Source: Raphanus sativus (lineage: Eukaryota; Streptophyta; Magnoliopsida; Brassicales; Brassicaceae). Taken from it: 64,000 nt of DNA. The DNA lies in NCBI RefSeq assembly GCF_000801105.2, contig NC_079517.1:3720001-3784000 (forward strand), read 5' to 3'. Both the position numbers and the translations under genes were made by a program. The notes under the pieces were generated by a model. It searched no databases. It was not told the origin of the DNA and worked only from the letters and a program-made list of their open reading frames with translations. This document shows, piece after piece, positions 45,153-55,640 of the stretch (position 1 is its first letter; each line of letters begins with the position of its first letter).

Positions 45153-48100
45153 CGCCCCCACAAGATGGTGGAACCTTGGTGACACCAATCTTGTCTCGTA
45201 ATGTCTGAAACTGAGTCCTTGGGAGTGGTTTAGTGAAGCCATCAGCAAGCTGATCATGGGTGGATACATGAGTCACACGGAGAGAGAGTGACTGAATCAG
45301 ATTCCGAACGAAGTGATAGTCGAGCGCGATATGTTTCATACGAGAATGAAACACGGGATTGGCACATAGGTAAGTGGCACCAACATTATCGCAGTAAACA
45401 GTGGGTGCACGCGGTAGAGCTACTCCAAGCTCAGTGAGAAGCGAGCAAATTCAGCTAATTTCCGCAGCCGTGTTGGCGATCGCACGGTACTCTGCCTCAG
45501 TTGAGGATCTAGCCACTCCTTTCTGTTTCTTCGAAGTCCAGGAGAGAGGTTGATTACCCAAGTAAACAATATATCCATTTGTTGAGACATAATCATCAGT
45601 ATCACCAGCCCAGTCCGCATCGGAGAAGGCATGGAGCAATGGAGCAGATTGTTTGCGAAGGAGGATGCCATGACTAAGAGTCCCTGAGAGATAACGCAAG
45701 ACTCGTTTCACAGCATTCCAGTGATCCAAAGTAGGTCTATGCATAAATTGGGACAGACGGTTGACGGCGTAGGAGACGTCGGGACGAGTAAGAGCGAGAT
45801 ATTGGAGGCTTCCAACGACGCTTCTGTACTCTGCTGGATCGGAATGTGGGGAGCCGGAGTTCAGCGTGAGCTTCGGAGATGAGGCAAGAGGAGTGGCGAC
45901 TGGCTTAGCATGAAGCATATTTGTCTTGTGTAAGAGATCAGTCACGTATTTCCTTTGCATCAAGTGTAACCCTTGCGGTGTACGTAAAGCTTCAATGCCC
46001 AGAAAATAGCTAAGATGTCCCATGTCTTTGATTGAGAATTTTGCAGCAAGAGCTTCAATCACTTGTTGAACAAGACCGGAGTGTGTGCCTGTGACAAGAA
46101 TATCATCCACATATACCAAGAGATACACGAAGTTCCCCTCATGTCGCAGTATAAAGAGAGATGTATCAGCAAGAGAGTTCCGAAATCCAACACCAAGAAG
46201 GAAGTTTTTGAGTTCAGAGTACCATGCTCGAGGTGCCTGCTTAAGGCCATAAAGCGCTTTCCGAAGACGACAAACATGAGAAGGACGGTCAGGATCCGTA
46301 AAGCCAGGTGGCTGACACATGAACACTTCTTCATCAAGATGACCTTGAAGGAAAGCAGTATTAACGTCGATTTGGCGTATCGGACAGTCAGCGCTAACGG
46401 CAAGGCCTAAGACCACCCTTATTGTAGTAGACTTAATTACCGGACTGAAGGTATCATTATAATCGATGCCAGGCTGCTGATGAAAACCTTTTGCCACAAT
46501 CCGTGCTTTGTAGCGATCAATGCTTCCGTCGGGATTGTATTTGATGGTGAACACCCAACGGCAACCGACTACATTCATCGCATTAGTAGCTTCTTCAAGA
46601 TCCCAAGTGTGGTTTTCAGTAGTGGAGTTAAACTCCTTAGACATCGCCTTTCGCCAGTGTTCATGTTTGATAGCTTGTTGCCAAGTAGATGGAATCCAGT
46701 GAGGATCAGATTGAAGAGCAACATTGAGATTGTACTTTGATGTAGGTTTGACAATGTTGTTCCTCGATCTTGTGGTCATAGAGTGGCGAGAAGAAGCTGT
46801 TGCAGGAGCTTGTGGTGGCGCGGTTTCGGGTGCAGCAGCAGGCGCGGGGATTAGAGGAGCTTGCGGTGGCGCTGGTTCTGGCTGCGGTGAAGAAGCAGAG
46901 CCAGTAACAGGAGGTACCGGAGGTGCAGCGACAGGAGCAGAGACCGTAACAGACGGTACTGAAGATGCAGTGACAGGGGCCGAGCTCGTGGCAAGCTGGA
47001 CCGGAGCCGGAGGGACAGAGGACGAGGACGGAGGAGGAGCCGGTGAGTGTCGTGGTGCAGGCGCAGGAGGTGAAGTATCACTAGCAGGAGCCTGATTGTT
47101 CTCAGTCGTTTGAGTTGAGTGTATGAGCGGTGCTACTGGGACGATGGTGTAAGGTGCAGAGGGGACGGTGGGTGGCTCAGAGGTGGTAACGGATTTGGGT
47201 TTGGTGAGAGAGATGTATGGGAACTCGGTCTCATTAAAGCGAACATGTCTTGAAACATAGACACGTCCAGAGATTGGTTCTAAACACAGATAAGCACTCT
47301 GAGTCAGAGAGTATCCTATGAACACACAAGGTAATGAGCGGAGTTCAAGCTTATTTGGGGCATAGGGTCTTAACCAAGGATAACATAGGCAGCCAAAGGT
47401 ACGAAGCTTAAGGTAGTTTGGTGAGGTTTGGAAAAGTTTTTGGAAGGGAGACTGGTTTTGGATAACTGGAGTGGGCATTCTGTTGATGAGGAAAACAGAG
47501 GTCGCAAAGGCTTGAGGCCAAAAGGTAAGGGGAAGGTTTGCGGCAGATAAGAGAGAAAGACCGGTTTCGACAATGTGACGGTGTTTTCTTTCAGAGATAC
47601 CATTAAGCTCAGGGGTGTGAGGTGGTGTGGTAAGATGGCTAATGCCATGAGTCGCAAGGAATGACTTCAAGGCGAGAAATTCGCCCCCATTATCAGAGAA
47701 AAGGGTTTGAATTTTGGTCTGGAATCTGTTTTCAACAAGGGGTTTAAAGGAAGAGAAGATTTCTTTGACTTGGGATTTGGTGTTTAAAGGGTAGAGCCAA
47801 GTATAACGAGTGAAGTGGTCAACCAAGACAAGGTAGTATTTGTAATTTTGATTTGAAAGAATTGGTGATTGCCATACATCACTGAAAATATATTGAAGGG
47901 GTTTTGTTGATCTGATAGTACTCTCATGAAAAGGAAGCTTGTGTGTTTTATTAAGTAAGCAATCGTTGCAAGGAGTAGTACTAGAAGAGTTTTGAAAACA
48001 AGGTAAAGAAAACTAAGAGACAACAGATTTGAGAACAGAGAAAGAAGGGTGGCCAAGTCGCCTATGCCATTGGTTTAGGGTAGCTTTGGTATCGGGATAG

Positions 48101-49509
48101 GTGGTGAGGTTTGCGGTTGGGGTAGAGGACGACCATGGCCACTCATACAACTCATTCCTCGTGCGACCTTGAAGCAACCGGACCCCCGTGTTGAGATCCT
48201 TCACCTGAAAATGAGCAGGAAAGAATTCCACAGACACTCGATTAGCATTGCAAAGTCGATAAACCGAAACAAGGTTCTTATGTACACTTGGAACACATAA
48301 AGTGTTATTAAGTGCAAGCGGTTTAGACTGAGTAGGATAAATAGTAGAACCAGTGTGAGTTATAGCAAGACCTGAGCCATCAGCGATGGCAACTTCATCA
48401 CCACCATTATACGGTTGGTGCAAAGCAAGGTTGCTGAGATCGGACGTCAAATGATGGGTGGCGCCGCTGTCAAGGATCCACTGGTTTGGATTGTAGGCGT
48501 TGAACTGAGCTACATTTGCGCGGGGTTGCCATGGGAGTTGTGGCGTTGGTGGCTGAGAGGAGGAGCCACCTTGTGGAGCGAGCTGCGAGCCGTGGGGAGC
48601 AAGTTGCGAGCACCTGCGAGCACTGTGTCCAAAGACACCACAGATTTGACATTTTCCTTGATAACCACCACGACCTGAACCGGGAGCCATCGGAGAAGAA
48701 AACTGCTGATTCTGCTGCCAGGTTTGATTGCCACGATACCCGCCACGTTTGGAGTTCTGGTTACGATTGCCTGCCTGACTGTGTTGACCAGAACCACGAT
48801 GGTTAATGTAGTTCACAGTGACAGGTACCGGCAACGGAGCTTGCTTCAAGAGTTGAAGTTTTGTCTCATGATTGATGAGCTTCTCGTGAAGCTCTGTCAA
48901 CGAGGGTGGAGTATCACGGGCAGCAACTTGATCAATGATGATCTTGTAATCGTCGGGTAAGCCTTCTAGTAGCTGTTCGATTTGATCTTCAAGATCAATG
49001 GCTTTCCCAAGCAATGCAAGTTGATCATATCTTGTGGTAAGACCTTGATAGTACTCATCAATATACTTAGTTCCCTTCGTCCAGTACTTCAGTTGTTGTC
49101 GCAGTTGATTGATGTGTCCCCGTGTAGGCTTCGCATACGTCGACGACAGCGTGCTCCAGATCTCGGCCGACGTGTTCGCGGTGGAGAGAAGAGGCTGCAG
49201 CGTGGTGGTGATGGCGCCGAGGAGGGCGCTGAAGATCAGACGATCTTGTCTCTTCCACAAAGTGAAGAGTGGATTGACGGTGGTTTCCGCGTCAATGGTG
49301 ATCGTCGGGGAAGGGATCTCAAGCGAGCCATCAACGTAACCCGCAAGATCGTATCCTTCGAGGAGAGCATGGACTTGGCGGCTCCACATGAGGAAGTTAG
49401 AAGCAGTAAGCTTTGTGACATTCGTCATATTGATGTGAAGAAGCGTTGTGGTATTTGAAACAGTGATGGTTTCAACCATGGAAGTGGGTGAGGGTGTTGA
49501 GCCAGACAT
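45139..49509 (-). pseudogene. Copia gag-pol polyprotein with two in-frame stop codons
   Basis: One frame of 1457 codons runs from the ATG at 49509, beginning MSGSTPSPTSMVET. Domains in order are a UBN2-type gag, a zinc knuckle (CQICGVFGHSARRC) and an aspartic protease (WILDSGATHHL). Then come the GAG-pre-integrase motif (HRRLGHPSF), the integrase core (LFSDNGGEF), a Pro/Ala-rich linker and reverse transcriptase (LLVYVDDILVTG). RNase H is last (FSDADWAGD, SSTEAEYRAIA). The frame is broken by a TAG at 48013-48015 between the pre-integrase motif and the integrase, and by a TGA at 45451-45453 within RNase H. No frameshift was found. The copy is therefore probably defective in cis, though the gag-protease part is intact and could be translated. 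Confidence 0.93.
45153..45166 (-). other. Polypurine tract
   Basis: On the minus strand the G-rich run TTGTGGGGGCG directly precedes the 3' LTR, the position where plus-strand synthesis is primed. Confidence 0.75.
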
Positions 49510-49568
49510 CGTTGAGGTGGGGAAGAAGAAGAGAAAATTTTGAAAAAGAAGAAGATGGCGGCTTAGGT

Positions 49569-49591
49569 TAATTAACCTGCTCTGATACCAT
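49569..49591 (-). other. tRNA-iMet primer-binding site of the copia element
   Basis: The minus strand reads TGGTATCAGAGCAGG just inside the 5' LTR. TGGTATCAGAGC is complementary to the 3' end of initiator methionine tRNA, the usual plant copia primer. Confidence 0.9.
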
Positions 49592-49723
49592 ATGAAGATT
49601 ACGTTGAATGTATTCTTTTATTAAACATGTACAGAGTATATATACGGTATTACAAGTAGGGTAAAAACTATAGAATTATGTATTTACATATTGAGCCCTC
49701 TACTCTTGTCTATTTCCTTAACA
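49592..49723 (-). repeat. 5' LTR of the copia element
   Basis: Partner of the LTR at 45021-45152, with one mismatch seen in 132 bp. It carries the same TATATATA box and would drive the element's own transcript on the minus strand. Confidence 0.93.
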
Positions 49724-49729
49724 ATTACT

Positions 49730-50367
49730 TCCCAAATATGCGGTTGCGTCTTAATTTTTTTTTTTTAAAAAAAAATTCTTCATCACTCTACAAAGCCGCG
49801 GTTGCGGTTCGGTTCAGTCGTATTACAACGGTTTCTCGTTGATCTTTTTCATTAATCAAGATGGCTGGATTTATGATTGTGGACATACATACATACATAT
49901 CAGAGACAACAGAGCATGTAATGAAAGCATAATGTATGGTCTTAACTCTTAAGCATAGCTAAAATGTGACTGATACGTTTAATACAAAGAAAAGAGCTCC
50001 AAAACCAATTGTCTTGATCGGACAAAAATTGTTGATAGGCCTCAGGAATCCTGACGTAAAAGCCCATATTGTTTTTTGTAGACGTAAAAGTCCATATGTT
50101 TTTTGTAAAAGCCCATATTTACCCAAAACGAATTACATTTTCAAAAGAGAGAGAACGATCAAGACGCTTCTCGAACAGAAACAGAACCGCTTCAAACTTA
50201 AAAAAATATCAGACCGAGTGATAAACTCTGTCTACATCTCTCTAGAACAATCCGTCTTCACTCTCCTATTTAAATCCCACAAGTATCTCACCATCTCTAA
50301 CCAGTTAAAAGACAAACAAAAATATCATCAGAAAGCATCAGAGCAAAGACGTAAATCAGTTCACACT
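49730..50367 (+). promoter_or_regulatory. Heat-shock promoter of the class II small HSP gene
   Basis: A heat-shock element core TTCTCGAA lies at 50168-50175, followed by another GAA unit at 50178-50180. A TATTTAAA box at 50267-50274 lies about 95 bp before the start codon. The left part is the displaced original promoter side of the omega-amidase gene. Confidence 0.6.
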
Positions 50368-50832
50368 ATGGATTTCGCAAGGTTTCCTATCATCTCAATC
50401 CTCGAAGACATGCTCGAAGTCCCCGAAGAGCACAACGAGAAGACCCGCAACAACCCGTCGAGAGCTTACATGCGAGACCAGAAGGCGATGGCTGCTACGC
50501 CTGCTGACGTCATCGAGCAGCCTGACGCGTTCGCTTTCGTGGTGGACATGCCGGGAATCAAAGGAGACGAGATCAAGGTTCAGGTCGAGAGCGACAACGT
50601 GCTCGTGGTGAGCGGAGAGAGGAAGAGGGAGAACAAGGAGAGCGAGGGAGTTAAGTACGTGAGGATGGAGAGGAGGATGGGGAAGTTTATGAGGAAGTTT
50701 CAGTTGCCTGAGAACGCGGATCTGGAGAAGATCTCTGCTGCTTGTAACGACGGTGTGTTGAAAGTGACGGTTGGGAAGCTTCCTCCTCCTGAGCCTAAGA
50801 AGCCGAAGACTATTCAGGTCCAGGTCGCTTGA
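50368..50832 (+). CDS. Cytosolic class II small heat-shock protein (17.6 kDa type)
   Basis: An intronless gene for 154 aa, like the Arabidopsis pair HSP17.6II and HSP17.7. The N-terminus [20 protein letters not shown] is the class II signature. The alpha-crystallin domain runs from about residue 45 ([20 protein letters not shown]) to the conserved [19 protein letters not shown] end, and there is no targeting signal. It acts as an oligomeric ATP-independent holdase in the cytosol under heat. The frame is open far upstream to 49966, but the family start, the TATA box and a heat-shock element fix the ATG at 50368. Arabidopsis has two tandem genes here; this window shows only one. Confidence 0.95.
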   Translation: MDFARFPIISILEDMLEVPEEHNEKTRNNPSRAYMRDQKAMAATPADVIEQPDAFAFVVDMPGIKGDEIKVQVESDNVLVVSGERKRENKESEGVKYVRMERRMGKFMRKFQLPENADLEKISAACNDGVLKVTVGKLPPPEPKKPKTIQVQVA

Positions 50833-51097
50833 GCTTGCTGGTTTTTTCTCTTTCGGTTCTGTCGTATGTCTGTTTAGTTTTCCGGTTTGTACGTAATCCG
50901 TGTCAAATACTCGCGCATGTGTTCTAAAGTAAAATAAAAGGTGCTCTGTTTTTATATGCTGACGGGAGAGATCAGTGACAGGAAGAACGATGCTACGAAT
51001 TTTAGTTAGGCTACTTTTTGTTCAGTCTTTCAAAACACAATGGCAAACCAGTTATAAAATGTTTACATTTTAGAACCAAACTCATTTGGTGAGGGTA
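50833..51097. other. Small HSP 3' flank
   Basis: 3' UTR and spacer; AAAATAAAAG near 50930 may be a poly-A signal region. Nothing else seen. Confidence 0.4.
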
Positions 51098-51325
51098 CTA
51101 GTAAGTCTCCGCAATGTAGTTCAGAACATCCAAAACTTGTTGCGTGGACGATCGCATATACTTGTCGTCGGTGCATCTGTGGATGAGTGTGCCCATCCAC
51201 TTCGCGGCGGTCACAGGATAATCACCCTCAAGTCGAGGATCGATTATTTCGTTAAACAAGCGAAGTCTAGTCATAAAATCTAAGTTCTCATCCACGGCTC
51301 CATCTTTCGAAGCGGTGTGATGCAA
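51098..51325 (-). pseudogene. C-terminal fragment of a protein kinase-like gene
   Basis: About 75 codons on the minus strand resemble the end of a receptor-like kinase domain: FNEIIDPRLEGDYPVTAAKW, then a subdomain XI-like stretch RCTDDKYMRSSTQQVLDVLN and a stop. No ATP-binding loop, HRD or DFG sequence is visible upstream, so this is a truncated relic. The exact parent family cannot be given. Confidence 0.5.
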
Positions 51326-53105
51326 TTGTTTTGTTCGACAAATTAGCTATGATAGATTCACTGAACTGTTTCTTTTATAAATGGTTTAAGGCCAATAATT
51401 TTTGTTGTCCAATATAAAGCCCATCATTGTTCTTAGCCCATGTAATTTGTTACAATTCTGGTCCACATATCAAATAAATCGGGTCCAATAGTTTGCAGTG
51501 AAGTACTCTTCCCTTTATCGAGTTTTAGGCCAACTCTATGCGTAAATTCGTAATACTCTGGTTTCATTCATTTTCCAATTTTCGTTACTATTTGAATTGA
51601 CTGACATCTACGAACACTAAAGAAGCAGAAAATCTGTAGTCAACTTAGCTATTTCTTTGTATGATGTCGATACTATAAGAAGAGAGAGAACTTTGTTTCT
51701 GTATTTATGATTTGGCATTGGAAAGAGCACATTCTCATGTAAGCTGCCCCCAGCTATTGTAACGTTGTAGGAATAAAGATGGAAGAATTGTTGTTTGAGT
51801 CTTTCGACTCTGATCAGTGTAAAATTCAGATAGCGATTGTATATTGAGAAGATTAATTAGTCTTTTAAAGAAAAAAACTAATCAGTTATTTGCTGATTAA
51901 GCAAAAAACAATAAAGTGAATCTAGGCGAGGATGGAAGAGGCCACTATATATAAGTTTTGAACAAATATTTAAATACAAGGAGATACCGTAATGACTAGT
52001 TAGACACAGAGAAAAAAGTAACAAAGGCATGGGACCAAAAGTCTCCATCTGCCACCTAACTTGCCGCACCGCCAAAAATAAAACTCACCAATGTCCGATA
52101 CTTCCTCAACGTGTTCACACTGCTTTCTTAGCTTCTCGGTACAATCGTTCGAGATCTTAATATTATAAATAAACATTATCCGGTTCATCTATAAGAGATG
52201 TGTGTGAACATCCACTCCACAAGTGTATAACAACGTTTATAAAATGTTGTTGACAAAAGTTAAAACAAAAATAATAACAATAAAAGAGTGGTGGAGAGAG
52301 ATGTCTATATCTAAGACTCACCTTTTCCCAAACCGAATGTTACATCTGAACGAGAGAAGACTCACTATTTTATCGTTCCTCATCTCAACATCGATTATCA
52401 AAATGGGATAGTTGGGAACATACTATAATGATATTACAAACTACCTGAATCTAGAAATAACGTACACAATATTGCTGATTTACGAAAATAGTTAGTTCAC
52501 ACTGGGCAAGTAGCAGAACATATGAATTGATAATTGCATCTACAGTATTGTCTAGTAGGCTAGTAGCACAATAAATTGATTCATGTAGCGAAGAGAAAAA
52601 ATACATATATATACATATATTTATTTATTCAGTAGGTTATATTTTGTATATTCCTAATTTTATCAACTAGGAATACAATTTTTTAGTTTATCATTTACAA
52701 TTTTCATATTACGAGTCGCCACAAGCAATTGCTTCGATTTTTTTTTTGTTGTAAAAACAGGTTTCATATAGTTTGCTTCAAAATCTGAATCACCTAAAAT
52801 ACATAGCTCCTGTCATTTCTGTATAAACATAATATCTAAAACAACTAAAGAATGTAACAAAAGAAAAACAAAAATGAGTAACACTAATAAATAATGGGGG
52901 AACTAAAATAATATTGGAAAAGAAAAAGAGGTGGTGGCCTAGTAAAGTCAAACTTGCGTGTTCACACACACATCCCACAAGTTTCAAAGTCTTGTCTGAG
53001 ATAATAATCTATTTATGAACCAAAGGAAAGTTATCTTCTCTTCCAATCCAAACCAAAGACCTTTTTGTCCGAAACCAAAACTCACTAAACGAACACAATC
53101 CGTCG
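51326..53105. other. Gene-free region before the ALP1-like gene
   Basis: AT-rich. Short frames such as 52000-52188 (minus) do not resemble known families. The last few hundred bases probably form the promoter and leader of the next gene. No repeat ends recognised. Confidence 0.45.
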
Positions 53106-54617
53106 ATGAAAGCCGCCTCCTCCGCCGTTTCCCGGAAAGGAATCGACGACGAGGAAAAAGAAGAAGAAGAAGAAGAAGTCTGTAATGTCTTCGACGGCGA
53201 GGTAGATAGCCAGACTCAGACGAAGAGAAGCCACGACGACAGCAAAAACAACCTCAAGGGATTCTTCACTTCCTTACTCTTGATGGAGGAGGAGAGCCAG
53301 AAGAAGAGCCAGGAAGCCGCTTCCCGCCGCGAAATGTCCCAGCTCCAGTCTAACTACCGGAAACGAGCAAGAACCATGTCCGATTTCTACTCCGATCTCG
53401 CCGATCACTACGCCGACGCCGAGGAGAGCGGTGACATCGATCGGAAGAAATCACGCGCCTCACGCGCCGCCGTCGCCGTCGCCTCCGTCTCCGCAGCCGA
53501 AGCGGAGAGCAGCGAGATAACCGGATCGGTTCACGGTACGGGTACGGGTCAGCAGAGGCGGTTATGGGTCAAGGATCGAAGCCGGGCCTGGTGGGAAGAG
53601 TGTAACCGTTCGGATTATCCAGAAGACGATTTCAAAAAAGCGTTTCGGATGTCCAAATCGACGTTTGAGCTGATCTGCGAGGAACTAAACGCCGCGGTCG
53701 CGAAAGAAGACACCGCGTTGAGAAACGCGATTCCCGTGCGTCAGCGAGTCGCGGTCTGCGTCTGGAGATTAGCCACGGGGGAGCCGCTACGCCTCGTGTC
53801 GAAGAAGTTCGGGTTAGGGATCTCGACCTGCCACAAGCTCGTTCTCGAGGTATGTAAAGCGATCAAAGAAGTTCTGATGCCTAAGTACCTTCAGTGGCCT
53901 GACGACGAGTCTCTAAGGAACGTTAGAGAAACGTACGAATCGATTTCGGGTATTCCGAATATCGTTGGGTCCATGTACACGACTCACATTCCGATCATAG
54001 CTCCTAAGATCAGTGTAGCTTCTTATTTCAACAAGAGGCATACGGAGAGGAACCAAAAGACTTCGTACTCGATCACGATCCAAGCCGTTGTGAACCCAAG
54101 CGGGGTTTTTACTGACTTGTGTATAGGATGGCCCGGGTCAATGTCTGATGATAAGGTGTTAGAGAAGTCATTGTTGTATCAGAGAGCTAACAACGGAGGT
54201 CTTTTGAAAGGGTTGTGGGTCGCTGGTGGACCGGGTCACCCGTTGCTAGACTGGGTTTTGGTTCCGTACACGCAGCAGAACTTGACGTGGACGCAGCACG
54301 CGTTTAACGAGAAGATGAGTGAGGTGCAGAGAGTGGCTAAAGAAGCGTTTGGGAGGTTAAAAGGACGGTGGGCGTGTCTGCAGAAGCGGACTGAAGTGAA
54401 GCTGCAAGATTTGCCTACGGTTTTGGGGGCGTGCTGTGTGCTGCACAACATATGTGAGATCAGAGGGGAGAGGATGGAGCCGGAGCTGATGGTTGAAGTG
54501 GTTGATGATGAGGTTTTGCCTGAAAACGCATTGAGATCGGTTAATGCAATGAAGGCGAGAGATACCATCTCACATAATCTATTGCACCATGGACTCGCGG
54601 GTACTTCTTTCCTATAA
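53106..54617 (+). CDS. Domesticated Harbinger transposase-derived protein (ALP1-like)
   Basis: A 503-aa intronless protein. The N-terminal 130 residues are charged and disordered, with an acidic run near residue 16. A helix-turn-helix-like part (RMSKSTFELICEELNAAV, then LVSKKFGLGISTCHKLVLEV) follows. A DDE_Tnp_4 nuclease-like fold covers about residues 280-455. The first acidic residue expected in active Harbinger nucleases (the D in GxxDxTHI) is missing: the motif reads GSMYTTHIPI. The second region, WPGSMSDDKVLEKS, keeps its acids, and KEAFGRLKGRW keeps a glutamate. Catalysis is therefore unlikely. The family (At5g12010 type; relatives include ALP1, linked to Polycomb) is conserved as a host gene. 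No terminal repeats flank it, supporting domestication. Confidence 0.9.
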   Translation: MKAASSAVSRKGIDDEEKEEEEEEVCNVFDGEVDSQTQTKRSHDDSKNNLKGFFTSLLLMEEESQKKSQEAASRREMSQLQSNYRKRARTMSDFYSDLADHYADAEESGDIDRKKSRASRAAVAVASVSAAEAESSEITGSVHGTGTGQQRRLWVKDRSRAWWEECNRSDYPEDDFKKAFRMSKSTFELICEELNAAVAKEDTALRNAIPVRQRVAVCVWRLATGEPLRLVSKKFGLGISTCHKLVLEVCKAIKEVLMPKYLQWPDDESLRNVRETYESISGIPNIVGSMYTTHIPIIAPKISVASYFNKRHTERNQKTSYSITIQAVVNPSGVFTDLCIGWPGSMSDDKVLEKSLLYQRANNGGLLKGLWVAGGPGHPLLDWVLVPYTQQNLTWTQHAFNEKMSEVQRVAKEAFGRLKGRWACLQKRTEVKLQDLPTVLGACCVLHNICEIRGERMEPELMVEVVDDEVLPENALRSVNAMKARDTISHNLLHHGLAGTSFL

Positions 54618-55640
54618 CTAACGATCATGGAAAATGTTGTTACAGTTTCTCCTCCAATAAGCTAAAACAAAACTCACTTTGATTCTTTGGTTTATGCATA
54701 TTGTATTGTACCTTTTACATAACAGATGTTCTTAAGGCAATAGAGGAAACTTACATTATATATTATATATACATACTACAAGCAAGAATGTATAATAGCT
54801 CAGTGAGATTTCATTATTTGGTATTTTGTAATGTGATATCACTGAGATGAGCCAACAAGCTAGGTTGGTTTTACCCTTTTGTGCTATGGTGCTTCAAAAA
54901 CATGCATGCTACTTCGTTGCAAAACGATACGCATTTCATATTGTTGCTAGTCTTGTGGCATCATTCGTCTGTCTAGTGGTTCATATTCAGCGAGCGGCTC
55001 AACCAATCATAGCCATTTCCTTGTCGGATCCACCGATCAGATGCAAACCGACCGGCGAGATAAGACTTAATTTTCCGCTCTTAATGCCTTTATTAGAAAA
55101 CTTTGGTAGAAAGTTGAGACTATGCATCATATTAACTAACTAAATAATAAAAATGTTTCTTTTTACAATTTCAAAATTGGTTCGGTGTATATTTGAAAGC
55201 AGAAAGAACTAAAAACTTACTAAAGGGATTTCTTTAAAAAAATATATACGTATTTGCATTCTAGAATTTTGGAAAAAGAAAATACAAAAACTAAAGAAGA
55301 AATAGAGAACCACCACCTTAAAAAAGAAACTTCAAAAACAATGGTTGACAATAAATCTTGACGCCCGGCATTTTCTCTGAATTTCTTGCAAGGAAGAAAG
55401 GTTGTTTAATCAAATCTTCCAGCAACAGCCATTGAAACAAACAAGGAAAGAAGAGAAGAGAGAAAGTTAGACCAGAGAAGAAAGAAAGATAGAGACCATC
55501 TTCTTTCTCTCGTCTTCTCTTCTTTTCGTCTGCGTGTTCCCAGACACTACGTCTGGTGACAAATTATATTAATTACATCTATTTAATAATATTACTATAT
55601 AATATCGAGGATTATTCCTCTGTAGTTCGATTGATAAAAA
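54618..55640. other. Intergenic and promoter of the USP-kinase gene
   Basis: A 98-codon open frame at 54847-55143 has no recognisable similarity and is not called. The last 300 bp are purine- then pyrimidine-rich and probably contain the kinase gene leader. Confidence 0.4.

Larger units (their letters stand above)
45021..49723 (-). mobile_element. Ty1/copia LTR retrotransposon, 4.7 kb
   Basis: Two 132-bp LTRs (45021-45152 and 49592-49723) bound the element; they differ at one position seen (T/C in TATTATAAG versus TATTACAAG). A 6-bp ATTACT repeat flanks it. Read on the minus strand, the primer-binding site TGGTATCAGAGC lies just inside the 5' LTR and a G-rich polypurine tract just inside the 3' LTR. 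One frame covers gag, protease, integrase, reverse transcriptase and RNase H in copia order, with two in-frame stops. Short LTRs and small size suggest the Ale/Retrofit lineage. It lies immediately upstream of the omega-amidase start and in the same orientation. Confidence 0.95.

Noticed and set aside
46724..47095. Gly/Ala-rich 123-codon plus-strand frame within the retrotransposon
   Set aside because: It is the antisense shadow of the Pro/Ala-rich linker of the copia polyprotein.
49966..50367. N-terminal extension of the small HSP reading frame by 134 codons
   Set aside because: The extension has no family similarity, includes the TATA box and heat-shock element, and precedes the conserved MDFARFP start.
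52000..52188. Short minus-strand frame with charged residues (possible gene fragment)
   Set aside because: No convincing match to a family I know; kept as unassigned intergenic DNA.
54847..55143. 98-codon open frame downstream of the ALP1-like gene
   Set aside because: No recognised domain, signal or splice pattern; consistent with chance.
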